5,852 nt of DNA from Prevotella sp. (GTDB lineage Bacteria > Bacteroidota > Bacteroidia > Bacteroidales > Bacteroidaceae), in NCBI GenBank assembly GCA_017424205.1, contig JAFPAS010000256.1:1-5852 (forward strand), read 5' to 3'. The notes under the pieces are model-generated. The model ran no database searches, was not told where the DNA came from, and saw only the letters and a program-made list of their open reading frames with translations. Positions 1 to 5,852 of the stretch are shown in pieces (position 1 is the first letter of the stretch; each line of letters opens with the position of its first letter). The position numbers and the translations under genes are program-made.

Positions 1-153
1 AATACACCTACAATATCCAACTTTGGATTACGGACTTTTGCCCTTACAGGGCGATGGGATGATGGCATGACATTAATTTCCCAGGGTGCCGCTCCGCTTG
101 CCCTGGGAAATGGACCATCCTTGGGCTTTCAGCCCGCCATAACCAAACGATAG

Positions 154-202
154 CAACGACGCCCTGAAAGGGCAAGCGCAGAGCGTGCATAGCCCAAGGC
201 AA
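154..202 (+). repeat. 49-bp direct repeat, copy 1
   Basis: It starts CAACGACGCCCTGAAAGGGC and ends GCCCAAGGCAA, and is identical over 49 bases to 241-289, offset by 87 bp. In this copy the sequence runs on into the right arm CCTTGGG, completing the second hairpin of the module. Confidence 0.92.
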
Positions 203-240
203 GCGAAGCGGCACCTTGGGTAAAAATGACAATCACAATT

Positions 241-289
241 CAACGACGCCCTGAAAGGGCAAGCGCAGAGCGTGCATAGCCCAAGGCAA
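241..289 (+). repeat. 49-bp direct repeat, copy 2 (truncated module)
   Basis: Identical to 154-202 over 49 bases, but it stops after CCCAAGGCAA. The right arm CCTTGGG found in copy 1 is missing and AT-rich spacer follows, so only the GCCCT-GAA-AGGGC hairpin is intact. Confidence 0.92.
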
Positions 290-340
290 TTACAATTAAC
301 AAACAAATACACCAACATTGGTTCTACAAACTCCATCAAT

Positions 341-480
341 AAGGTTCTTTGATGTTTTTTACGCAGGAGGAAGGGAACCTGCGATATCTTACGGAGATGC
401 GCCGAACTTGTTCGCCAGCATATACGGAAGGTAGCGCAATGCCCGAAGGGCATCTCCTGCGTCGGTTCTTTTATGTTTTT
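341..480. repeat. Small palindromic element with 9-bp inverted ends and 17-bp flanking direct repeats
   Basis: ACGCAGGAG (361-369) is the exact inverse complement of CTCCTGCGT (454-462), bounding a 102-bp segment. Just outside are GGTTCTTTGATGTTTTT (343-359) and GGTTCTTTTATGTTTTT (464-480), 16 of 17 identical. Inside are further hairpins: CGCAGG/CCTGCG (362-367/378-383), CGAACTTGTTCG (403-414) and ATGCCC-GAA-GGGCAT (439-453). GGAGATGC (393-400) can also pair with GCATCTCC (450-457). This could be a non-autonomous mobile element or a structured RNA; no protein is credible here. It is not matched to any family I know. Confidence 0.6.
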
Positions 481-559
481 GTTTTCCTAAAACAATATTG
501 TCTCCATATTACACAGACATTTCATCTATAAACACCCTACTCTCTTCTTGAAACAACAT
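481..559. other. AT-rich spacer, nothing recognised
   Basis: This stretch lies between the palindromic element and the terminator A-run. I see no reading frame with coding character, no RNA gene and no clear promoter on either strand. With 1-30 (which holds only a small palindrome ATCCAA-CT-TTGGAT at 15-28) and 290-340, it makes up the plain part of the gene-free left end. Confidence 0.6.
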
Positions 560-597
560 AAAAAAAGGCATGACCACTTTTTCTTTGGTCATGCCTT
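560..597 (-). terminator. Intrinsic terminator closing the minus-strand gene run
   Basis: AAGGCATGACCA (565-576) and TGGTCATGCCTT (586-597) form a perfect 12-bp stem with a 9-nt loop (577-585). On the minus strand the stem is followed at once by a T-run (complement of the A-run at 560-566). It lies 21 nt past the TAG stop of the 1022-residue gene. On the plus strand the stem is followed by ATATATAG, so it is directional. Confidence 0.93.
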
Positions 598-618
598 ATA
601 TATAGTAACAAATATTTC

Positions 619-3600
619 CTACTTCACCCAAACAACAGCGTTGTTAGGAATGCTCTTCGACTTCAGCGGCTTCAGCGTACCATCCTTCTGGTTTACGATG
701 AATGCCTTGCCCTTTGGAGCATCGAGGTCTTTGCCGCTCAGGTTGTATATCATCTTGCCAGCATTGCCCTCCATCTCATACACGCCATTATTAGGGAATG
801 AGCTGTATACAGGACGCATAGTGACAAGAGCCTTAGCAAGTGAAGCATCAGCTATCTTAACATGAGGACAAGAGCCGCCAGCGAACACCACAGCCCAAGG
901 AGCGCGGTCGTATGCCTTTGCATAGTATACGACTGCCTTTGCTGGGTTCTGACGGTGTGTCTCTGACACTGTGCGATAGATATCATGCGCATCAGGATTG
1001 CCGGTCTTTGTCAGACGCAGGTGCTGACGTGGCGCAAGGTTCTTGCCGCCTTCTGGCGCATAGAGCTTCTGTCCGTGGTAGAACCACTGCTCTATCTCTA
1101 TCACGTCAACAACAGCAGCAAGGTCTTTCTGTGCCATGACAGCGTCTGTGACATTCTTATTAGCGTTGAGCACTACGCGTGCATCGCGGCCAGTCTTTGC
1201 CTCCCACTCTGCTATGCAGCGCAACCAGAACTCAGTGAAATGCTGCGGACCGGTATATTCTTCGCTGACAGACTGATAGATATTAGGATTGTCGGCTGTT
1301 GCATCGAGCACTTTCCATATATACTGCTTATAGAGTGCAGCACGCTCTGCGTCTGTCACATCGTAGAAGAGATCAGCAGTAAAGATTCGCTTATCGCCTG
1401 TGAATGGCACTGGCTCAAGGAACTTTGTGCCCTTGCCGCTGTTCTCGCCTGTCGACTGTACATTGTTCGCCGAACGCCATGGTGAGTCTACCCAGTGTGC
1501 TCCAGCCTCTAAGATATTGTGCTGGAAGTAGTGCTGGTTGATAATCATCATCTGTGGTACAGCATCAGCAAGCTTGTTGACACGGTAGAAATACCATGAA
1601 TTGAGACGTGTGAGGTCATAGAGCGACAGTCCGTCCCATGATTTTCCTTCGCCTGAGCGTGCTATAGACTGTTCGAAGAACGGTGGCCACACATCACCTG
1701 TGATGCGCTTGATGCGCTCATGGTCGTCGCGGCGGCGGTCATACCACAGTCCATAGTTCTGGTTCCATACGGCTACACCCCATCTGTTGATATTTGCCAC
1801 CACAGAGTCGATACGATTTGTTGCACCCTGATGCTCTGCTCCTGGCACGAAACGTGTGATGGCATCCTTCTGGCGAAGCATGTTAGCATAGCGTGGACGA
1901 CCGTTCCACCATGGTGTGCGATGGAATGTTCCTGCCATGAGGCTGCCGTCTATTGTCAGCTTGCCGTTCTCTACCACAGGGCGTGCCATATTGCGAGGAG
2001 AAGCCTTGCGTTCCTTTATCTTTATATCGTCGATATTCTTTGCTGCGCCCTGCGCTACTGACGGTGTGAAGACTGCGTCAGCAATCCACTGTTTCATTGT
2101 GATGCGCGGTTTGAGGGCTTCTGCTGCCATCTGTGCTGCACGCTCGTAGGTTGGCGATGTCGAACCGTCGAGATTACGCATAAGCAGGCGGCACTGTTCC
2201 TCGGCTGCCTCGCTGCCACGGCGGGCTGTCAGCTGTGTGAGGAAGAGTGAACGCGGATTGACATGGTTATTTACCTCGAGCCAGAAACCGTTGCCTACAC
2301 AGTATGCCCAGCAGCCTACGGCATATGAGCGTGCGTCTGGGGCTGCATCGTAGCAGTCGATGCGTGATGCTGAGCACTGCCAGAGCATAGAATTGGCGGT
2401 GTTCCATCCTGCACCCCACTTGTCGAGTTCGAGATTCTTGAATGATATCGCTCCGCCTTCGATGTTCACATTGTCAAACAGCAGACCTGTAGCCCATGAT
2501 GAGCTTGAACCGCTGAAGCCATGTGTACCCACAGCGTCGCACTGCACGAAGGCATTAGGGCCTGGTGCGCAGTAGCCTGCAGAGAAGTCATTAACACCTT
2601 CTTCTGAATAGCAGCGCTGGAATAGTGTCTTGCCACCGAGGGTGAGGAATGTGCGACGGCGCCATCCGCCTATCTCTGACACTGGCTGGAGTGAGCAGCA
2701 GTCTTCTACTGTCACCTGCTGCGCTCCGCTCTGCACGATAACTGCCGAACCAGCAAGGCCGCGGAAGTCTACCATACGCACCCAGCAGTCTTGTGCTGCA
2801 TCGATATGGATGCCGTCCCAGCAGTGGTCTTCTGTCTGTTTGTTGGCTTTCCATTCTGGTGTATCGCTGATGATTGTCAGGTTTTCCACACCGCAGTTGC
2901 TGATGCGGCCTGGCCAGACATAACGCAGTGCGTATGCATCGCCCCACTGCTTGTCGAGCGCAACAGTGAGCGGCACGTCAATGGTCAGCATGCTGCCCTT
3001 AGCTGTGGCGCATCTGTCCCACTGCACATCCATCTCGCCTGGCTTCCATCCCCAATAGCCGAGGTTTCCGCCAAACTGGCTGCAGCCGATTGATGCTATC
3101 CACTCCTTTGTTGAAGGACGCACGACAAGCAGACCGAAGGCTTCGGCTGGCAGTGTCTGTGATGCTGACACCGAGAATGTCTTCTTGCCTACTGGCACAT
3201 AAGCGTCAGTGACACGCAGTGTATCGAGTATCTGGCGGTCATGCTTGCCCTCTACATAGACAGCAGCGCCACGGTCTACTCCCTGCTTGAAGAGCACTGT
3301 CTCGCTCTTCGATGCTCCGCGCAGCACAACGCCTGACGCACTGATGCGCAATGGCTCAGAGAGCATGAATGCGCCCTTGTCAAGCAGGACAGCGCCACGC
3401 AGGCCTGTAACAGGGTCTGCCTTCAGCGACGACACATAGTCGATGGCGCGCTGTATGCGTGCCGACTGGTCGCCTGGCGCATGGCTGACAAAGACTGCAA
3501 CGTCTGCATCAGGCAACGCAGCATCGCTCTGGCGATAACCGCACTGCGAGAAGTCGAGCACGGTATTGCCTCTGCCGTCTGCGTTATACTCTATCTGCCC

Positions 3601-3687
3601 TTTCTTTACTGTGATAGGGGCTGGCGCCTGTGCCATAGCAATGACAGCAACAAACGCCATAGAGAGAATGGTTAATATTTTTTTCAT
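619..3687 (-). CDS. Secreted two-domain protein: beta-helix (pectate lyase/GH55-like) plus putative glycosidase-like domain (DUF6298-like)
   Basis: This is a complete 1022-residue exported protein, probably acting on a plant cell-wall polysaccharide. Residues 1-19 form a signal peptide (MKKILTILSM core, AMA-Q cleavage site) with no lipobox. Residues about 45-485 look like a right-handed parallel beta-helix: the N-terminal capping pattern GDQSARIQRAIDYVSSL (72-88), GAVLLDKGAFMLSEPLRI (98-115) and GVVLRGASKSETVL (119-132) matches the pectate-lyase-3/GH55 superfamily, followed by rungs such as NCGVENLTIISDT (264-276), HCWDGIHIDAAQDCWVRM (288-305) and AVIVQSGAQQVTVEDC (315-330). Residues about 570-955 are rich in Trp and Tyr and resemble a TIM-barrel glycosidase, recalled as DUF6298: GVAVWNQNYGLWYDRRRDD (637-655), WPPFFEQSIARSGEGKSWDG (667-686), SVSEEYTGPQ (806-815), DVIEIEQWFYHG (861-872). 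E809/E810 (codons 1258-1263) and E864/E866 are plausible acid residues. Residues about 956-1022 look like a small beta-sandwich tail. The start is the signal-peptide ATG without a Shine-Dalgarno; the stop is TAG. Last gene of the run. Enzyme activity is not established. Confidence 0.87.
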   Translation of the reverse strand: MKKILTILSMAFVAVIAMAQAPAPITVKKGQIEYNADGRGNTVLDFSQCGYRQSDAALPDADVAVFVSHAPGDQSARIQRAIDYVSSLKADPVTGLRGAVLLDKGAFMLSEPLRISASGVVLRGASKSETVLFKQGVDRGAAVYVEGKHDRQILDTLRVTDAYVPVGKKTFSVSASQTLPAEAFGLLVVRPSTKEWIASIGCSQFGGNLGYWGWKPGEMDVQWDRCATAKGSMLTIDVPLTVALDKQWGDAYALRYVWPGRISNCGVENLTIISDTPEWKANKQTEDHCWDGIHIDAAQDCWVRMVDFRGLAGSAVIVQSGAQQVTVEDCCSLQPVSEIGGWRRRTFLTLGGKTLFQRCYSEEGVNDFSAGYCAPGPNAFVQCDAVGTHGFSGSSSSWATGLLFDNVNIEGGAISFKNLELDKWGAGWNTANSMLWQCSASRIDCYDAAPDARSYAVGCWAYCVGNGFWLEVNNHVNPRSLFLTQLTARRGSEAAEEQCRLLMRNLDGSTSPTYERAAQMAAEALKPRITMKQWIADAVFTPSVAQGAAKNIDDIKIKERKASPRNMARPVVENGKLTIDGSLMAGTFHRTPWWNGRPRYANMLRQKDAITRFVPGAEHQGATNRIDSVVANINRWGVAVWNQNYGLWYDRRRDDHERIKRITGDVWPPFFEQSIARSGEGKSWDGLSLYDLTRLNSWYFYRVNKLADAVPQMMIINQHYFQHNILEAGAHWVDSPWRSANNVQSTGENSGKGTKFLEPVPFTGDKRIFTADLFYDVTDAERAALYKQYIWKVLDATADNPNIYQSVSEEYTGPQHFTEFWLRCIAEWEAKTGRDARVVLNANKNVTDAVMAQKDLAAVVDVIEIEQWFYHGQKLYAPEGGKNLAPRQHLRLTKTGNPDAHDIYRTVSETHRQNPAKAVVYYAKAYDRAPWAVVFAGGSCPHVKIADASLAKALVTMRPVYSSFPNNGVYEMEGNAGKMIYNLSGKDLDAPKGKAFIVNQKDGTLKPLKSKSIPNNAVVWVK

Positions 3688-3736
3688 TGTATGATTGTTG
3701 GTTAACTAATATCTTTTCTCAGAGGGCTCGGAAGAG

Positions 3737-3871
3737 TCTGAATACTCTGAATAGTCTGAATAATCTGAATACTCTGAGTACTCTGAATACTCTGAATACT
3801 CCGATTACTCCGACTACTCCGATTACTCCGAAAACTCCGATTACTCCGACTACTCCGACCACTCCGACCAC
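3737..3871. repeat. Degenerate 9-bp tandem array, 15 units (gap upstream of 1022-residue gene)
   Basis: There are fifteen uninterrupted 9-bp units. On the plus strand they are TCTGAATAC and its variants (TCTGAATAG, TCTGAATAA, TCTGAGTAC) for the first seven, then TCCGATTAC, TCCGACTAC, TCCGAAAAC and finally two TCCGACCAC. TCnGA is kept in every unit while the last four bases vary. The array starts 9 bp beyond the DUF3826 stop codon (3881) and ends 49 nt before the next ATG (3687). AT-rich units face the downstream start and GC-rich units the upstream stop, the same polarity as the array at 4604-4746. Because the period is a multiple of three, every frame across it tends to stay open and gives low-complexity peptides, which should not be taken as coding. 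Confidence 0.93.
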
Positions 3872-3880
3872 TTTCTCCAA

Positions 3881-4546
3881 CTACTTCTTCGCTTTGCGCT
3901 CTTCGATGCGCTTATACCATGCCTCGCGCTCTTTCACGAGGTCATAGCCGCGCTTGCTGAGATAGTTGTTGATGCGGCCCTTATACTTGCCGAACCATTC
4001 GTGCTTCTTCTTTGAAGACTCTGCGTCCATCGCAAACTCACGAGCTTCTTTCAGCCATACGAGAATCTGTGTCTTCTCCTCGTCTGTGAGTGATGGTATC
4101 ATATCGAGTGTTGCATCGTATGTCACCTTTACGACATTGAATGTCATAGCGTCCTTCACTGCTGTCACCTCATCGTCTGTGAGATAGATGCTCAGTGCTG
4201 CTGGGAATGCGAAGTGTGAACGATAGAGCTTTGACTCGCACAGCGCATTGGCCTGCTCGATGGCTTTCTTCTTGCAGTCGCCTTTCAGCGAGTCTTTCGC
4301 AAACTTGATGCTATTGTCGCGCTCTGTATAGATATCGTTCAGTTCGAAATATCTGTTTGCAACGATATTGCATACGTTCTGCGCCTTGTCACCTGTAAGA
4401 TTAAGCGCTGAAATGTTCTTCTGCGAACGGCCAAGTATTGTCTTGACGTAAGCTTCGTCACGTCCCTCACTCTTTAATGCTACGCTCTGCGCTGCAGCTG
4501 AGAGCGAAAGGAGTGCTGTAAGCATGAATAATGTTATCTTCTTCAT
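3881..4546 (-). CDS. Secreted DUF3826 family protein, function unknown
   Basis: This is a complete 221-residue exported protein. Residues 1-20 are a Sec signal peptide (MKKITLFMLT, then a Leu/Ala/Ser-rich core ending SLSAAAQ, probable cleavage around AAA-Q), so the mature protein is periplasmic or beyond. The C-terminal half carries the hallmarks I associate with DUF3826 (Pfam PF12875 from memory): LTDDEVTAVKD near 122, TFNVVKVTYDATLDMIP near 135-151, LTDEEKTQILVWLKEARE near 153-170, AMDAESSKKKH near 172-182 and WFGKYKGRINNYLSKRGYDL near 184-203. The protein looks mainly alpha-helical and ends in a charged tail, RIEERKAKK. There is no lipobox Cys after the signal and no recognisable catalytic motif. 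The family is mostly seen in Bacteroidetes beside pectate lyases and related enzymes (recalled), which fits its place here between a lyase and a beta-helix protein. The start is the only ATG that gives the signal peptide; no Shine-Dalgarno precedes it. The biochemical role is unknown. Confidence 0.88.
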   Translation of the reverse strand: MKKITLFMLTALLSLSAAAQSVALKSEGRDEAYVKTILGRSQKNISALNLTGDKAQNVCNIVANRYFELNDIYTERDNSIKFAKDSLKGDCKKKAIEQANALCESKLYRSHFAFPAALSIYLTDDEVTAVKDAMTFNVVKVTYDATLDMIPSLTDEEKTQILVWLKEAREFAMDAESSKKKHEWFGKYKGRINNYLSKRGYDLVKEREAWYKRIEERKAKK

Positions 4547-4603
4547 TGTGATTAATGGTATGAAAGTGTGTGTGAATTTATGTATTAATGTTATTAGAAG
4601 GGG

Positions 4604-4746
4604 GCTGAATAATCAGAATAATCAGAATAATCAGATTACTCGAGCATTCAGAGTTTTCAGAGTCTTCTGAGTACTCCGATTACTCCGATTACTCCGACCA
4701 CTCCGAGTATTCAGACCACTCCGACCACTCCGAGTCTTCCGACCTC
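4604..4746. repeat. Degenerate 9-bp tandem array, about 16 units (gap upstream of DUF3826 gene)
   Basis: Read on the plus strand, 16 consecutive units follow the pattern TCnGAnnnn: for example TCAGAATAA (4613, 4622), TCAGATTAC, TCTGAGTAC, TCCGATTAC (4675, 4684), TCCGACCAC (4693, 4720), TCCGAGTCT. One unit (4640-4647) is 8 bp long, breaking the phase. Units beside the DUF3826 start are AT-rich (GAATAA type) and those beside the pectate lyase stop are GC-rich (GACCAC type). The array ends 57 nt before the DUF3826 ATG. In mRNA sense the core reads TCnGA, often followed by G. Function unknown. Confidence 0.9.
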
Positions 4747-4770
4747 CTTCTACCAGCTCTCTTCTCTACA

Positions 4771-4828
4771 AGATAGCGGGGGCACCGCGACAAACTATCA
4801 TCTGTCGCTGTGCCCCTGATATCTATCT
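4771..4828 (-). other. Long hairpin just downstream of the pectate lyase stop, no U-tract
   Basis: GGGGCAC-C-GCGACA (4779-4792) pairs with TGTCGC-T-GTGCCCC (4803-4816): 13 pairs with one C/T mismatch and a 10-nt loop (4793-4802). AGATAG (4771-4776) and CTATCT (4823-4828) can extend the stem across an internal loop. It begins 10 nt past the TAA of the pectate lyase. In the minus direction it is followed by CGCTATCTTGTAGAG, not by a T-run, so it does not look like a classic intrinsic terminator. It may stabilise or partly attenuate the transcript 3' of the lyase, lowering expression of the downstream genes. The pairing is visible; the role is inferred. Confidence 0.6.
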
Positions 4829-4838
4829 GATGAGAAGA

Positions 4839-5852
4839 TTACTCTTCTACACCGCCACGTGCTGTCAGTGTATCGTAGTTGTTTGAAAGATTGCGCCAGT
4901 CAACCTTCACGCGTGGGTCGATGCCGTTGATATACTTCTCGATGTTTGTATATCCGTCGCCGTTGCAATCGAGGCTTGCATCGCTTGCATCGTTAGGGTT
5001 GAGTCCGTACTTCTTCTCCCATGAGTCTGGCATACCGTCGTTGTCAGAGTCAACACGTGGTGTGCCGTGATACTCTGGGTAGCCACCCATCTGGCGTGGG
5101 TCAGTGATGATGCCATACTTGTAAGAGTCGTTGCCAAGACGACGATACTTGAATGTGCCGTCCTCTGCCTGTGACTTCTGTGCAAGACCGCTAACGTCGC
5201 CGTAAGGATTGTCTTTAGGAAGCTTCTTCACATAGTATGCCTGTCCTGTGCGTACCTCGTCAATAACGCGAATGTCGATGATGTCACGCTTAGGGAAGAT
5301 AGCTCCAGCGTTCTCAAGCACGAAGTCGTATGCCTTCTGTGCGCCCATAATCTGAACGTATGGCATCTCGAATGGCTCGTTAGCCTTCATCTGCTCTGTG
5401 TAGCCCTTTGTGTCGTGCTGGCTTTCTACCTGAATACCGCCATCCCAGTTGTCCTTAGTCACACGCTCGTTGCCTTCCATGATATTGCCTGTAGCGTATA
5501 CTCGGCCGTACTGCTTGTAAGAGAGCTTTGAACGACCTGACTCTGGCTTCAGGATACGGTGGCCTACTGGTGAGTCTTTCGGTGTGAGTGGTCCTGGCTT
5601 GTAATAGTTATTGATGAAGTTGAACATTGCCTGGTAGTCGCCACCGTCTGATGAACGGTGAACCCAGTTATACACTACGTTGTTAACGAAGTTGAAGATA
5701 CCGTTCCAGCCGATTGATGGGTTACGGCCTGTGTTGCATGACCAGAGGTTACGCATGAACGAGCAGTTCTCGCCACCGAGTGTTGAACCGAATGAGTGGT
5801 TGTATGTGTCGAGAGCCTTAGCTGAGATTGAGTTCTGGATTGTCACGTTGAC
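4839..5852 (-). CDS. Pectate lyase, PL1-like, C-terminal part (N-terminus beyond window)
   Basis: This is the C-terminal 337 residues of a secreted-type pectate lyase, an enzyme class that cleaves alpha-1,4-galacturonan by Ca2+-dependent beta-elimination. The frame is still open at the right edge (it reads V-N-V-T-I-Q-N), so the true start and any signal peptide are outside; the GTG at 5844-5846 is internal. The beta-helix core carries NHSFGSTLGG, then NLWSCNTGRNPSIGW and FNFVNNVVYNW, typical of the PL1 group. The Arg of GRNPS (codon 5724-5726) aligns with the catalytic Arg region of PL1 enzymes (family knowledge). RILKPESGRSKL and NERVTKDNWDGG follow, as in Bacteroidetes pectate lyases. Near the C-terminus are two Asp-rich calcium-loop motifs, DSDNDGMPD (5051 downward) and DCNGDGYTNIE (to about 4938), like thrombospondin type 3 or dockerin loops. 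The stop is TAA at 4839-4841. It is the first gene of the minus-strand run seen here, 292 bp upstream of the DUF3826 gene. The family is confident; exact subfamily and substrate are inferred. Confidence 0.9.
   Translation of the reverse strand, partial: VNVTIQNSISAKALDTYNHSFGSTLGGENCSFMRNLWSCNTGRNPSIGWNGIFNFVNNVVYNWVHRSSDGGDYQAMFNFINNYYKPGPLTPKDSPVGHRILKPESGRSKLSYKQYGRVYATGNIMEGNERVTKDNWDGGIQVESQHDTKGYTEQMKANEPFEMPYVQIMGAQKAYDFVLENAGAIFPKRDIIDIRVIDEVRTGQAYYVKKLPKDNPYGDVSGLAQKSQAEDGTFKYRRLGNDSYKYGIITDPRQMGGYPEYHGTPRVDSDNDGMPDSWEKKYGLNPNDASDASLDCNGDGYTNIEKYINGIDPRVKVDWRNLSNNYDTLTARGGVEE

Larger units (their letters stand above)
31..289. repeat. Cluster of REP-like palindromes in the gene-free left end
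   Basis: A series of short GC-rich hairpins sits in otherwise AT-rich spacer. These are GCCCT-TAC-AGGGC (40-52); an 11-bp perfect stem ATTTCCCAGGG/CCCTGGGAAAT (76-86/101-111) with a 14-nt loop; GGGCT-TTC-AGCCC (123-135); GCCCT-GAA-AGGGC (161-173 and 248-260); and CCCAAGG/CCTTGGG (193-199/214-220) with a 14-nt loop. The loop TGCCGCTCCGCTTG (87-100) is nearly the inverse complement of CAAGCGAAGCGGCA (200-213), so the module occurs in both orientations. Such repeats are common between Bacteroidales genes (recalled). The peptides they encode are not genes. Confidence 0.75.

Noticed and set aside
73..453. 126-residue minus-strand open frame
   Set aside because: It crosses the REP cluster and the palindromic element; its repeated peptide (CLGLCTLCACPFRAS) is just the 49-bp DNA repeat translated twice. 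No coding character.
349..531. 60-residue plus-strand open frame
   Set aside because: It lies within the hairpin element and AT-rich spacer, with no domain, no homologue recognised and nothing to support expression.
548..865. 105-residue plus-strand open frame
   Set aside because: It starts in the terminator and overlaps the C-terminus of the 1022-residue gene on the other strand; a shadow frame.
985..1485. 166-residue plus-strand open frame
   Set aside because: Antisense shadow of the 1022-residue gene; Cys- and Leu-rich composition without family features.
3688..3736. Promoter upstream of the 1022-residue gene
   Set aside because: The AT-rich leader (TATTAGTTAAC) does not fit the Bacteroidetes TAnnTTTG element with a TTTG at the right distance; co-transcription is simpler.
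3719..3880. Read-through extension of the DUF3826 protein across the array (53 codons, VVG-rich, ending TGA at 3719-3721)
   Set aside because: The frame is open, but the family domain is complete before the TAG. The other array is out of phase with its upstream gene and has an indel, so openness is probably a by-product of the repeat period.
3687..3947. 86-residue plus-strand frame with LNT and TPT repeats
   Set aside because: It is open only because the 9-bp period is a multiple of three; it runs antisense into the DUF3826 gene and is low complexity.
3737..4746. CRISPR array
   Set aside because: Units are 9 bp, contiguous and degenerate, with no separate spacers, and no cas genes are in view.
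4741..4754. Shine-Dalgarno-like AGAAGGAGG on the minus strand
   Set aside because: No start codon follows at a suitable distance, and the genes here do not use such sites.
5844..5846. GTG start codon for the pectate lyase
   Set aside because: The frame continues upstream to the window edge and the protein begins in mid beta-helix without a signal peptide; the real start is outside.

Overview
The window looks like part of a carbohydrate-degradation locus, probably pectin-directed, from a Bacteroidales bacterium (Prevotella/Bacteroides type). The grounds are a PL1-type pectate lyase, a DUF3826 protein, exported proteins with short Lys-rich signal peptides, start codons without Shine-Dalgarno sequences, and intergenic palindromes of the GCCCT-nnn-AGGGC kind common in this order. 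The exact genus cannot be fixed from sequence alone.

All three supported genes lie on the minus strand and read right to left. From the right edge: (1) 4839-5852, the C-terminal part of a pectate lyase, cut by the window edge; (2) 3881-4546, a complete 221-residue secreted DUF3826 protein; (3) 619-3687, a complete 1022-residue secreted protein with an N-terminal right-handed beta-helix half (pectate-lyase/GH55-like fold) and a C-terminal half resembling an uncharacterised glycosidase-like domain (probably DUF6298). A strong intrinsic terminator at 560-597, reading minus, closes the run. No convincing Bacteroidetes promoter (TTTG / TAnnTTTG) was seen by eye in the two gaps, so co-transcription is likely. 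The inferred joint role is exported depolymerisation of homogalacturonan or a related pectic polymer: the lyase cuts the backbone, the large protein attacks a backbone or side-chain linkage, and DUF3826 has an unknown accessory role.

The two intergenic gaps (4547-4838 and 3688-3880) are the least expected part. Each holds a degenerate array of 9-bp units (about 15 and 16 copies) with the same core, the same drift from GC-rich units beside the upstream stop codon to AT-rich units beside the downstream start, and nearly the same distance (49 and 57 nt) to the next ATG. The pectate-lyase gap also holds a long hairpin (4771-4828) without a U-tract.

The left 559 bases contain no credible gene. 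Positions 31-289 are a cluster of REP-like palindromes with an exact 49-bp direct repeat. Positions 341-480 are a compact element with 9-bp terminal inverted repeats, near-identical 17-bp flanking direct repeats and several mutually exclusive pairings. Positions 481-559 are AT-rich with nothing recognisable.
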